Both the position numbers and the translations under genes were made by a program. A stretch of DNA of 64,000 nucleotides from Persea americana (taxonomy: Eukaryota; Streptophyta; Magnoliopsida; Laurales; Lauraceae): contig CM056810.1 in NCBI GenBank assembly GCA_029852735.1, positions 46,759,395-46,823,394 of the forward strand. Reading direction: 5' to 3'. Below the pieces are notes generated by a model that saw only the letters and a list, made by a program, of their open reading frames with translations, did not search any database and was not told where the DNA came from. Shown here piece after piece: positions 35,166 to 47,885 of the stretch. Numbering within the stretch: position 1 is the stretch's first letter; the number at the start of each line of letters is the position of its first letter.

Positions 35166-38100
35166 ATTAGGGCTTAGGAACCAATGTCGCGGGACTCAGT
35201 CCCATTTCCTTCTTAAAACCGTATCTAGTGAAATCCATGGCCAATACTTGGATAAGAACACGAGTTGGACGATTCTAGGGCGTTCCGGGGTGTTACTATT
35301 TGTCTTCGGGATTGCGATGCATTTGGTACGATTGTAGGCCGACAAAAGCATTTTATGATATTCTGAGACACATATCCCTTGAAAATGAGTTTCAAGCGAG
35401 TGCGTGGTTAGAAACGCACTGCAGGGGTTTCAAGGCCCTTTAACAGCAAGACCCGTGCCTCGGGCAGTTCGTTTGTGATTCTAGGCGGATCGGCGAAGCT
35501 ATACGCTGTAGACCACATTTCACACAAATGATTGTTTGGATACGCGCACTCCAAAGATCTTTGATAGATTTAACTTTAAAACGGGTTTCAGGAAAGGTTG
35601 GGCTTAAGAGCTGACATCATGAGATTCTTCCAGGTTTTGCGACCGACAAAAGAATCTTGTGCAGCCAATAGCCCGTATTTGGAGAGAAGCGCGTGCCGGA
35701 TGACTCTATGGTCTCGGGTCTAGTCCTTTGTTTCGAGATGCGTTTACTACAATTCCATGCCGAAATACACATTTAATGATGATCTCGGATACTTTTCATT
35801 TTGAATAGGGTTTCGGGCGATTCACGGGTAAGGAACGCTTTACATGGGCTTGAGGGGTGTTTAGGTCTGAAACTGGTGCTTGGGACAGTTCCTAATCAAT
35901 TTCACTACGAAACCACGTTCTAGGTGGGTGTATGAAACCACTGGCTCCAAAGGGCGTTTCACGAAGTCCACGGCTGAAAGAAGAGCTCTTGGATGTTCTT
36001 TGAATCCGTTCTCGCCTAAGACGGGATTCGGGGAAATTCGGGCTAGAGAGCTACTCCCGTGGAGTTCTGGGCCTTTTCTGAATGAAAGAGTTTGATTGAA
36101 ATTTTGTACGGCTCTGGGCAGACGTTGGTGTAGACCGCATTCGACGCAACCCGCAGTTGAAAGACATGCCATGGAAAATACTGTGGTGGCTCTTTACTTT
36201 TAAAATGGATTTCCGACAAATTAGGGCTTAGGAACCAATGTCGCGGGACTCAGTCCCATTTCCTTCTTAAAACCGTATCTAGTGAAATCCATGGCCAATA
36301 CTTGGATAAGAACACGAGTTGGACGATTCTAGGGCGTTCCGGGGTGTTACTATTTGTCTTTGGGAGTGCGATGCATTCGGTACGATTGTAGGCCGACAAA
36401 AGCATTTTATGATATTCTGAGATACGTATCCCTTCGAAATGAGTATCAAGCGAGTGTGTGGATAGGAACGCACTGCAGGGGTTTCAAAGTCCTTTAACAC
36501 CGAGACCCATGCCTCGGGAAGTTCGTTCTTGATTCTAGACGGATCGACGAGGCTATACGCTGTAGACCACATTTCACACAAATGATTGTTTGGATTCGCG
36601 CTCTCCAAAGATCTTTGATACATTTAACTTTAAAACGGGTTTCAGGAAAGGTTGGGCTTAAGAGCTGATATCATGAGATTCTTCCACGTTTTGCGACCGA
36701 CAAAAGAATCTTGTGCAGCCAATAGCCCGTATTTGGAGAGAAGCGCGTGCTGGATGACTCTATGGTCTAGGGTCTACTCCTTTGCTTCGAGATGCGTTTA
36801 CTACAATTCCTTGCCGAAATACACATGTAATGATGATCTCGGATTCTTTTCGTTTTGAATAGGGTTTCGGGCGATTCACGGGTAAGGAACTCTTTACATG
36901 GGCTTGACGGGTGTTTAGGTCTGAAACTGGTGCTTGGGACAGTTCCTTATCAATTTCACTACGAAACCACGTTCTAGGTGGGTGTATGCAACCACTGGCT
37001 CCAAAGGGCGTTTCACGAAGTCCGCGGCCGAAAGAAGAGCTCTTGGAAGTTCTTTGAATCCGTTTTCGCCTAAGACGGGATTCGGGGAAATTCGGGCTAG
37101 AGAGCTACTCCCGTGGGGTTCTGGGCCTTTTCTGAATGAAAGAGTTTGATTGATATTTTGTACGGCCCTGGGAAGACGTTGGTTGTAGACCGCATTCGGC
37201 GCAACCCGCGGTTGAACGACGTGCCCTGGAAAATACTGTGGTGGCTCTTTACCTTTAAAATGGATTTCCGACAAATTAGGGCTTAGGAACCAATGTCGCG
37301 GGACTCAGTCCCATTTCCTTCCTAAAACCGTATCTAGTGAAATCCATGGCCAATACTTGGATAAGAACACGAGTTGGAAGATTCTAGGGCGTTCCGGGGT
37401 GTTACTATTTGTCTTCGGGATTGCGATGCATTCGGTACGATTGTAGGCCGACAAAAGCATTTTATGATATTCTGAGACACATATCCCTTCAAAATGAGTT
37501 TCAAGCGAGTGTGTGGTTAGGAACGCACTGCAGGGGTTTCAAGGTCCTTTAACATCAAGACCCGTGCCTCGGGCAGTTCGTTCGTGATTCTAGGCGGATC
37601 GGCGAAGCTATACGCTGTAGACCACATTTCACACAAATGATTGTTTGGATACGCGCACTCCAAAGATCTTTGATAGATTTAACTTTAAAACGGGTTTCAG
37701 GAAAGGTTGGGCTTAAGAGCTGACATCATTAGATTCTTCCAGGTTTTGCGACCGACAAAAGAATCTTGTGCAGCCAATAGCCCGTATTTGGAGAGAAGCG
37801 CATGCCGGATGACTCTATGGTCTCGGGTCTAGTCCTTTGCTTCGAGATGCGTTTACTACAATTCCATGCCGAAATACACATGTAATGATGATCTCGGATA
37901 CTTTTCGTTTTGAATAGGGTTTCGGGCGATTCACGGGTAAGGAACGCTTTACATGGGCTTGAGGGGTGTTTAGGTCTGAAACTGGTGCTTGGGACAGTTC
38001 CTAATCAATTTCACTACGAAACCACGTTCTAGGTGGGTGTATGAAACCACTGGCTCCAAAGGGCGTTTCACGAAGTCCGCGGCTGAAAGAAGAGCTCTTG

Positions 38101-41100
38101 GAAGTTCTTTGAATCTGTTTTCTCCTAAGACGGGATTCGGGGAAATTCGGGCTAGAGAGCTACTCCCGTGGGGTTCTGGGCTATTTCTGAATGAAAGAGT
38201 TTGATTGATATTTTGTACGGCTCTGGGAAGACGTTGGTTGTGGACCGCATTCGACGCAACCCGCGGTTGAACGACGTGCCCTGGAAAATACGGTGGTGGC
38301 TCTTTACTTTTAAAATGGATTTCCGACAAATTAGGGCTTGGGAACCAATGTCGCGGGACTCAGTCCCATTTCCTTCTTAAAACCGTATCTAGTGAAATCA
38401 ATGGCCAGTACTTGGATAAGAACACGAGTTGGATGATTCTGGGGCGTTCCGGGGAGTTACTATTTGTCTTCGGGATTGCGATGCATTTGGTACGATTGTA
38501 GGCCGACAAAAGCATTTTATGATATTCTGAGACACATATCCCTTGAAAATGAGTTTCAAGCGACTGCGTGGTTAGGAACGCACTGCAGGGGTTTCAAGGC
38601 CCTTTAACAGCAAGACCCGTGCCTCGGGCAGTTCGTTTGTGATTCTAGGCGAATCGGCGAAGCTATACGCTGTAGACCACATTTCACACAAATGATTGTT
38701 TGGATACGCGCACTCCAAAGATCTTTGATAGATTAAACTTTAAAACGGGTTTCAGGAAAGGTTGGGCTTAAGAGCTGACATCATGAGATTCTTCCAGGTT
38801 TTGCGACCGACAAAAGAATCTTGTGCAGCCAATAGCCCGTATTTGGAGAGAAGCGCATGCCGGATGACTCTATGGTCTCGGGTCTAGTCGTTTGCTTCGA
38901 GATGCGTTTACTACAATTCCATGCCGAAATACACATGTAATGATGATCTCGGATACTTTTCGTTTTGAATAGGGTTTCAGGCGATTCACGGGTAAGGAAC
39001 GCTTTACATGGGCTTGAGGGGTGTTTAGGTCTGAAACTGGTGCTTGGGACAGTTCCTAATCAATTTCACTACGAAACCACGTTCTAGGTGGGTGTATGAA
39101 ACCAATGGCTCCAAAGGGCGTTTCACGAAGTCCGCGGCTGAAAGAAGAGCTGTTGGAAGTTCTTTGAATCCGTTTTCGCCTAAGACGGAATTCGGGGAAA
39201 TTCGGGCTAGAGAGCTACTCCCGTGGGGTTCTGGGCTATTTCGGAATGAAAGAGTTTGATTGATATTTTGCACGGCTCTGGGAAGACGTTGGTTGTAGAC
39301 CGCATTCGATGCAACCCGCGGTTGAACGACGTGCCCTGGAAAATACTGTGGTGGCTCTTTACTTTTAAAATGGATTTCCGACAAATTAGGGCTTAGGAAC
39401 CAATGTCGCGGGACTCAGTCCCATTTCCTTCTTAAAACCGTATCTAGTGGAATCCATGGCCAATACTTGGATAAGAACACGAGTTGGACGATTCTAGGGC
39501 GTTCCGGGGTGTTACTATTTGTCTTTGGGACTGCGATGCATTCGGTACAATTGTAGGCTGACAAAAGCATTTTATGATATTCTGAGATACGTATCCCTTC
39601 GAAATGAGTATCAAGCGAGTGTGTGGATAGGAACGCACTGCAGGGGTTTCAAGGTCCTTTAACACCGAGACCCGTGCCTCGGGAAGTTCGTTCTTGATTC
39701 TAGACGGATCGACGAGGCTATACGCTGTTGACCACATTTCACACAAATGACTGTTTGGATTCGCGCTCTCAAAAGATCTTTGATACATTTAACTTTAAAA
39801 CGGGTTTCAGGAAAGGTTGGGCTTAAGAGCTGATATCATGAGATTCTTCCAGGTTTTGCGACCGACAAAAGAATCTTGTGCAATCAATAGCCCGTATTTG
39901 GAGAGAAGCACATGCTGGATGACTCTATGGTCTAGGGTCTAGTCCTTTGGTTCGAGATGCGTTTACTACAAATCCATGCCGAAATACACATGTAATGATG
40001 ATCTCGGATACTTTTCGTTTTGAATAGGGTTTCGGGCGATTCACGGGAAAGGAACGCTTTACATGGGCTTGAGGGGTGTTTAGGTCTGAAACTGGTGCTT
40101 GCGGCAGTTCCTAATCAATTTCACTACGAAACCACGTTTTAGGTGGGTGTATGAAACGACTGGCTACAAAGGGCGTTTCACGAAGTCCGCGGCTGAAAGA
40201 AGAGCTCTTGGAAGTTCTTTGAATTCGTTTTCGCCTAAGACGGGATTCGGGGAAATTCGGGCTAGAGAGCTACTCCCGTGGGGTTCTGGGCTATTTCTGA
40301 ATGAAAGAGTTTGATTGATATTTTGCACGGCTCTGGGAAGACGTTGGTTGTAGACCGCATTCGACGCAACCCGCGGTTGAACGACGTGCCCTGGAAAATA
40401 CTGTGGTGGCTCTTTACTTTTAAAATGGATTTCCGACAAATTAGGGCTCAGGAAATAATGTCGCGGGACTCAGTCCCATTTCCTTCTTAAAACCGTATCT
40501 AGTGGAATCCATGGCCAATACTTGGATAAGAACACGAGTTGGACGATTCTAGGGCGTTCCGGGGTGTTACTATTTGTCTTTGGGACTGCGATGCATTCGG
40601 TACGATTGTAGGCCGACAAAAGCATTTTATGATTTTCTAAGATATGAATCCCTTCGAAATGAGTATAAAGCGAGTGTGTGGATAGGAACGCACTGCAGGG
40701 GTTTCAAGGTCCTTTAACACCGAGACCCGTGCCTCGGGAAGTTCGTTCTTGATTCTAGACGGATCGACGAGGCTATACGCTGTTGACCACATTACACACA
40801 AATGATTGTTTGGATTCGCGCTCTCAAAAGATCTTTGATAGATTTAACTTTAAAACGGGTTTCAGGAAAGGTTGGGCTTAAGAGCTGATATCATGAGATT
40901 CTTCCAGGTTTTGCGACCGGCAAAAGAATGTTGTGCAATCAATAGCCCGTATTTGGAGAGAATCGCGTGCCGGATGACTCTATGGTCTAGGGTCTAGTCC
41001 TTTGCTTCGAGATGCGTTTACTACAATTCCATGCCAAAATACACATGTAATGATGATCTCGGATACTTTTCGTTTTGAATAGGGTTTCGGGCGATTCACG

Positions 41101-44100
41101 GGTAAAGAACGCTTTACATGGGCTTGAGGGGTGTTTAGGTCTGAAACTGGTGCTTGGGACAGTTCCTAATCAATTTCACTACGAAACCACGTTCTAGGTG
41201 GGTGTATGAAACCACTGGCTCCAAAGGGCGTTTCACGAAGTCCGCGGCTGAAAGAAGAGCTCTTGGAAGTTCTTTGAATCCGTTTTCGTTTAAGACGGGA
41301 TGCGGGGAAATTCGGGCTGGCGAGCTACTCCCGTGGGGTTTTGCGCCTTTTCTGAATGAAAGCGTTTGATTGATATTTTGTACGGCTCTGGGAAGACGTT
41401 GGTTGTAGACCGCATTCGACGCAACCCGCGGTTGAACGACGTGCCCTGGAAAATACTGTGGTGGCTCTTTAATTTTAAAATGGATTTCCGACAAATTAGG
41501 GCTTAGGAACCAATGTCGCGGGACTCAGTCCCATTTCCTTCTTAAAACCGTATCTAGTGAAATCAATGGCCAGTACTTGGATAAGAACACGAGTTGGATG
41601 ATTCTGGGGCGTTCCGGGGAGTTACTATTTGTCTTCGGGATTGCGATGCATTCGGTACGATTGTAGGCCGACAAAAGCATTTTATGATATTCTGAGACAC
41701 ATATCGCTTGAAAATGAGTTTCAAGCGAATGTGTGGTTAGGAACGCACTGCAGGGGTTTCAAGGTCCTTTAACAGCATGACCCGTGCCTCGGGCAGTTCG
41801 TTCGTGATTCTAGGCGGATCGGCGAAGCTATACGCTGTAGACCACATTTCACACAAATGATTGTTTGGATACGCGCACTCCAAAGATCTTTGATAGATTT
41901 AACTTTAAAACGGGTTTCAGGAAAGGTTGGGCTTAAGAGCTGACATCATGAGATTCTTCCAGGTTTTGCGACCGACAAAAGAATCTTGTGCAGCCAATAG
42001 CCCGTATTTGGAGAGAAGCGCATGCCGGATGACTCTATGGTCTCGGGTCTAGTCCTTCGCTTCGAGATGCGTTTACTACAATTCAATGCCGAAATACACA
42101 TGTAATGATGATCTCGGATACTTTTCGTTTTGAATAGGGTTTCAGGCGATTCACGGGTAAGGAACGCTTTACATGGGCTTGAGGGGTGTTTAGGTCTGAA
42201 ACTGGTGCTTGGGACAGTTCCTAATCAATTTCACTACGAAACCACGTTCTAGGTGGGTGTATGAAACCAATGGCTCCAAAGGGCGTTTCACGAAGTCCGC
42301 GGCTGAAAGAAGAGCTCTTGGAAGTTCTTTGAATCCGTTTTCGCCTAAGACGGGATTTGAGAAAATTCGGGCTAGAGAGCTACTCCCGTGGGGTTCTGGG
42401 CTATTTCGGAATGAAAGAGTTTGATTGATATTTTGCACGGCTCTGGGAAGACGTTGGTTGTAGACCGCATTCGATGCAACCCGCGGTTGAACGACGTGCC
42501 CTGGTAAATACTGTGGTGGCTATTTACTTTTAAAATGGATTTCCGACAAATTAGGGCTTAGGAACCAATGTCGCGGGACTCAGTCCCATTTCCTTCTTAA
42601 AACCGTATCTAGTGAAATCAATGGCCAGTACTTGGATAAGAACACGAGTTGGACGATTCTAGGGCGTTCCGGGGTGTTACTATTTGTCTTTGGGACTGCG
42701 ATGCATTCGGTACGATTGTAGGCCGACAAAAGCATTTTATGATATTCTGAGATACGTATCCCTTCGAAATGAGTATCAAGCGAGTGTGTGGATAGGAACG
42801 CACTGCAGGGGTTTCAAGGTCCTTTAACACCGAGACCCGTGCGTCTGGAAGTTCGTTCTTGATTCTAGACGGATCGACGAGGCTATACGCTGTTGACCAC
42901 ATTACACACAAATGATTGTTTGGATTCGCGCTCTCAAAAGATCTTTGATACATTTAACTTTAAAACGGGTTTCAGCAAAAGGTTGGGCTCAAGAGCTGAT
43001 ATCATGAGATTCTTCCAGGTTTTGCGACCGACAAAAGAACGTTGTGCAATCAATAGCCCGTATTTGGAGAGAAGCGCGTGCCAGATGACTCTATGGTCTA
43101 GGGTCTAGTCCTTTGCTTCGAGAAGCGTTTACTACAATTCCATGCCGAAATACACATGTAAAGATGATCTCGGATACTTTTCGTTTTGAATAGGGTTTCG
43201 GGCGATTCACGGGTAAGGAACGCTTTACATGGGCTTGAGGGGTGTTTAGGTCTGAAACTGGTGCTTGGGACAGTTCCTAATCAATTTCACTACGAAACCA
43301 CGTTCTAGGTGGGTGTATGAAACCACTGGCTCCAAAGTGCGTTTCACGAAGTCCGCGGCTGAAAGAAGAGCTCTTGGAAGTTCTTTGAATCCGTTTTCGC
43401 CTAAGACGCGATTCGGGGAAATTCGGGCTAGAGAGCTACTCCCGTGTGGTTCTGGGCCTTCTCTGAATGAAAGAGTTTGATTGATATTTTGTACGGCTCT
43501 GGGAAGACGTTGGTTGTAGACCGCATTCGACGCAACCCGCGGTTGAACGACGTGCCCTGGAAAATACTGTGGTGGCTCTTTACTTTTAAAATGGATTTCC
43601 GACAAATTAGGGCTTAGGAACCAATGTCGCGGGACTCAGTCCCATTTCCTTCTTAAAACCGTATCTAGTGAAATCAATGGCCAGTACTTGGAAAAGAACA
43701 CGAGTCGGATGATTCTGGGGCGTTCCGGGGAGTTACTATTTCTCTTCGGGATTGCGATGCATTCGGTACGATTGTAGGCCGACAAAAGCATTTTATGATA
43801 TTCTGAGACACATATCCCTTCAAAATGAGTTTCAAGCGAGTGTGTGGTTAGGAACGCACTGCAGGGGTTTCAAGGTCCTTTAACACCGAGACCCGTGCCT
43901 CGGGAAGTTCGTTCTTGATTCTAGACGGATCGACGAGGCTATACGCTGTTGACCACAATTCACACAACTGATTGTTTGGATTCGCGCTCTCAAAAGATCT
44001 TTGATACATTTAACTTTAAAACGGGTTTCAGGAAAGGTTGGGCTTAAGAGCTGATATCATGAGATTCTTCCAGGTTTAGCGACCGACAAAAGAATGTTGT

Positions 44101-47100
44101 GCAATCAATAGCTCGTATTTGGAGAGAAGCGCGTGTCGGATGACTCTATGGTCTAGGGTCTAGTCCTTTGCTTCGAGATGCGTTTACTACAATTCCATGC
44201 CGAAATACACATGTAATGATGATCTCGGATACATTTCGTTTTGAATAGGGTTTCGGGCGATTCACGGGTAAGGAACGCTTTACATGGGCTTGAGGGGTGT
44301 TTAGGTCTGAAACTGGTGCTTGGGACAGTTCCTAATCAATTTCACTACGAAACCACGTTCTAGGTGGGTGTATGAAACCACTGGCTCCAAAGGGCGTTTC
44401 ACGAAGTCCGCGGCTGAAAGAAGAGCTCTTGGAAGTTCTTTGAATCCGTTTTCGTTTAAGACGGGATGCAAGGAAATTCGGGCTAGCGAGCTACTCCCGT
44501 GGGGTTTTACGCCTTTTCTGAATGAAAGAGTTTGATTGATATTTTGTACGGCTCTGGGAAGATGTTGGTTGTAGACCGCATTCGACGCAACCCGCGGTTG
44601 AACGACGTGCCCTGGAAAATACTGTGGTGGCTCTTTACTTTTAAATGGATTTCCGACAAATTAGGGCTTAGGAACCAATGTCGCGGGACTCCGTCCCATT
44701 TCCTTCTTAAAACCGTATCTAGTGAAATCAATGGCCAGTACTTGGAAAAGAACACGAGTCGGATGATTCTGGGGCGTTCCGGGGAGTTACTATTTCTCTT
44801 CGGGATTGCGATGCATTCGGTACGATTGTAGGCCGACAAAAGCATTTTATGATATTCTGAGACACATATCCCTTCAAAATGAGTTTCAAGCGAGTGTGTG
44901 GTTAGGAACGCACTGCAGGGGTTTCAAGGTCCTTTAACACCGAGACCCGTGCCTCGGGAAGTTCGTTCTTGATTCTAGACGGATCGACGAGGCTATACGC
45001 TGTTGACCACAATTCACACAACTGATTGTTTGGATTCGCGCTCTCAAAAGATCTTTGATACATTTAACTTTAAAACGGGTTTCAGGAAAGGTTGGGCTTA
45101 AGAGCTGATATCATGAGATTCTTCCAGGTTTAGCGACCGACAAAAGAATGTTGTGCAATCAATAGCTCGTATTTGGAGAGAAGCGCGTGTCGGATGACTC
45201 TATGGTCTAGGGTCTAGTCCTTTGCTTCGAGATGCGTTTACTACAATTCCATGCCGAAATACACATGTAATGATGATCTCGGATACTTTTCGTTTTGAAT
45301 AGGGTTTCGGGCGATTCACGGGTAAGGAACGCTTTACATGGGCTTGAGGGGTGTTTAGGTCTGAAACTGGTGCTTGGGACAGTTCCTAATCAATTTCACT
45401 ACGAAACCACGTTCTAGGTGGGTGTATGAAACCACTGGCTCCAAAGGGCGTTTCACGAAGTTCGCGGCTGAAAGAAGAGCTCTTGGAAGTTCTTTGAATC
45501 CGTTTTCGTTTAAGACGGGATGCAAGGAAATTCGGGCTAGCGAGCTACTCCCGTGGGGTTTTACGCCTTTTCTGAATGAAAGAGTTTGATTGATATTTTG
45601 TACGGCTCTGGGAAGATGTTGGTTGTAGACCGCATTCGACGCAACCCGCGGTTCTACGACGTGCCCTGGAAAATACTGTGGTGGCTCTTTACTTTTAAAT
45701 GGATTTCCGACAAATTAGGGCTTAGGAACCAATGTCGCGGGACTCAGTCACATTTCCTTCTTAAAACCGTATCTAGTGAAATCAATGGCCAGTACTTGGA
45801 TAAGAACACGAGTGGGATGATTCTGGGGCGTTCCGGGGAGTTACTATTTGTCTTCGGGATTGCGATGCATTCGGTACGATTGTAGGCCGACAAAAGCATT
45901 TTATGATATTCTGAGACACATATCCCTTCAAAATGAGTTTCAAGCGAGTGTGTGGTTAGGAACGCACTGCAGGGGTTTCAAGGTCCTTTAATAGCAAGAC
46001 CCGTGCCTCGGGCAGTTCGTTCGTGATTCTAGGCGGATCGGCGAAGCTATACGCTGTAGACCACATTTCACACAAATGATTGTTTGGATACGCGCACTCC
46101 AAAGATCTTTGATAGATTTAACTTTAAAACGGGATTCAGGAAAGGTTGGGCTTAAGAGCTGACATCATGAGATTCTTCCAGGTTTTGCGACCGACAAAAC
46201 AATCTTGTGCAGCCAATAGCCCGTATTTGGAGAGAAGCGCATGTCGGATGACTCTATGGTCTCGGGTCTAGTCCTTTGCTTCGAGATGCGTTTACTACAA
46301 TTCCGTGCCGAAATACACATGTAATGATGATCTCGGATACTTTTCGTTTTGAATAGGGTTTCGGGCGATTCACGGGTAAGGAACGCTTTACATGGGCTTG
46401 AGGGGTGTTTAGGTCTGAAACTGGTGCTTGGGACAGTTCCTAATCAATTTCACTACGAAACCACGTTCTAGGTGGGTGTATGAAACCACTGGCTCCAAAA
46501 GGCGTTTCACGAAGTCCGCGGCTGAAAGAAGAGCTCGTGGAAGTTCTTTGAATCCGTTTCCCTTTAAGACGGGATGCGGGGAAATTCGGGCTGGCGAGCT
46601 ACTCCCGTGGGGTTTTGCCCCTTTTCTGAATGAAAGAGTTTGATTGATATTTTGTACGGCTCTGGGAAGACGTTGGTTGTAGACCGCATTCGACGCAACC
46701 CGCGGTTGAACGACGTGCCCTGGAAAATACTGTGGTGGCTCTTTACTTTTAAAATGGATTTCCGAAAAATTAGGGCTTAGGAACCAATGTCGCGGGACTC
46801 AGTCCCATTTCCTTCTTAAAACCGTATCTAGTGAAATCAATGGCCAGTACTTGGATAAGAACACGAGTTGGATGATTCTGGGGCGTTCCGGGGAGTTACT
46901 ATTTGTCTTCGGGACTGCGATGCATTCGGTACGATTGTAGGCCGACAAAAGCTTTTTATGATATTCTGAGACACATATCCCTTGAAAATGAGTTTCAAGC
47001 GAGTGTGTGGTTAGGAACGCACTGCAGGGGTTTCAAGGTCCTTTAACAGCAAGACCCGTGCCTCGGGCAGTTCGTTCGTGATTCTAGGCGGATCGGCGAA

Positions 47101-47885
47101 GCTATACGCTGTAGACCACATTTCACACAAATGATTGTTTGGATACGCGCACTCCAAAGAACTTTGATAGATTTAACTTTAAAACGGGTTTCAGGAAAGG
47201 TTGGGCTTAAGAGCTGACATCATGAGATTCTAACAGGTTTTGCGACCGACAAAAGAATGTTGTGCAATCAATAGCCCGTATTTGGAGAGAAGCGCGTCCC
47301 GGATGACTCTATGGTCTAGGGTCTAGTCCTTTGCTTCGAGATGCGTTTACTACAATTCCATGCCGAAATACACATGTAATGATGATCTCGGATACTTTTC
47401 GTTTTGAATAGGGTTTCGGGCGATTCACGGGTAAGGAACGCTTTACATGGGCTTGAGGGGTGTTTAGGTCTGAAACTGGTGCTTGGGACAGTTCCTAATC
47501 AATTTCACTACGAAACCACGTTCTAGGTGGGTGTATGAAACCACTGGCTCCAAAGGGCGTTTCACGAAGTCCGCGGCTGAAAGAAGAGCTCTTGGAAGTT
47601 CTTTGAATCCGTTTTCGTTTAAGACGGGATGCGGGGAAATTCGGGCTAGCGAGCTACTTCCGTGGGGTTTTGGGCCTTTTCTGAATGAAAGAGTTTGATT
47701 GATATTTTGCACGGCTCTGGGAAGACGTTGGTTGTAGACCGCATTCGACGCAACCCGCGGTTGAACGACGTGCCCTGGAAAATACTGTGGTGGCTCTTTT
47801 CTTTTAAAATGGATTTCCGACAAATTACGGCTTAGGAACCAATGTCGCGGGACTCAGTCCCATTTCCTTCTTAAAACCGTATCTA
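35166..47885 (+). repeat. Transition domain: left and right haplotypes interleaved
   Basis: Copies 34 to 41 alternate irregularly between T2 with P (34, 36, 37, 40) and T1 with Q (35, 38, 39, 41). Copies 42 and 43 are T2 with Q, and from copy 44 all are T2 with P. Variants that later characterise the right-hand repeat first appear here, such as GGGCTATTTC (copies 37-39, 41) and TTTTGCACGG (copies 38, 39, 41, 46). Five copies have a broken box (35, 37, 38, 42, 45). The domain has no gene. Confidence 0.75.
43670..45775 (+). repeat. Adjacent near-identical monomer pair (about 1,054-bp period)
   Basis: Rare variants occur in both: TTGGAAAAGAACACGAGTCGG (first half), ACCACAATTCACACAACTG, CCAGGTTTAGCGACC, AATAGCTCGTA, GCGCGTGTCGG, GATGCAAGG, GGGAAGATGTTGG and the one-base deletion CTTTTAAATGG (about 44641 and 45696). 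Differences are few, for example ACATTTCG at 44231 against ACTTTTCG, and CGGTTGAACG against CGGTTCTACG at 45651. Confidence 0.85.
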
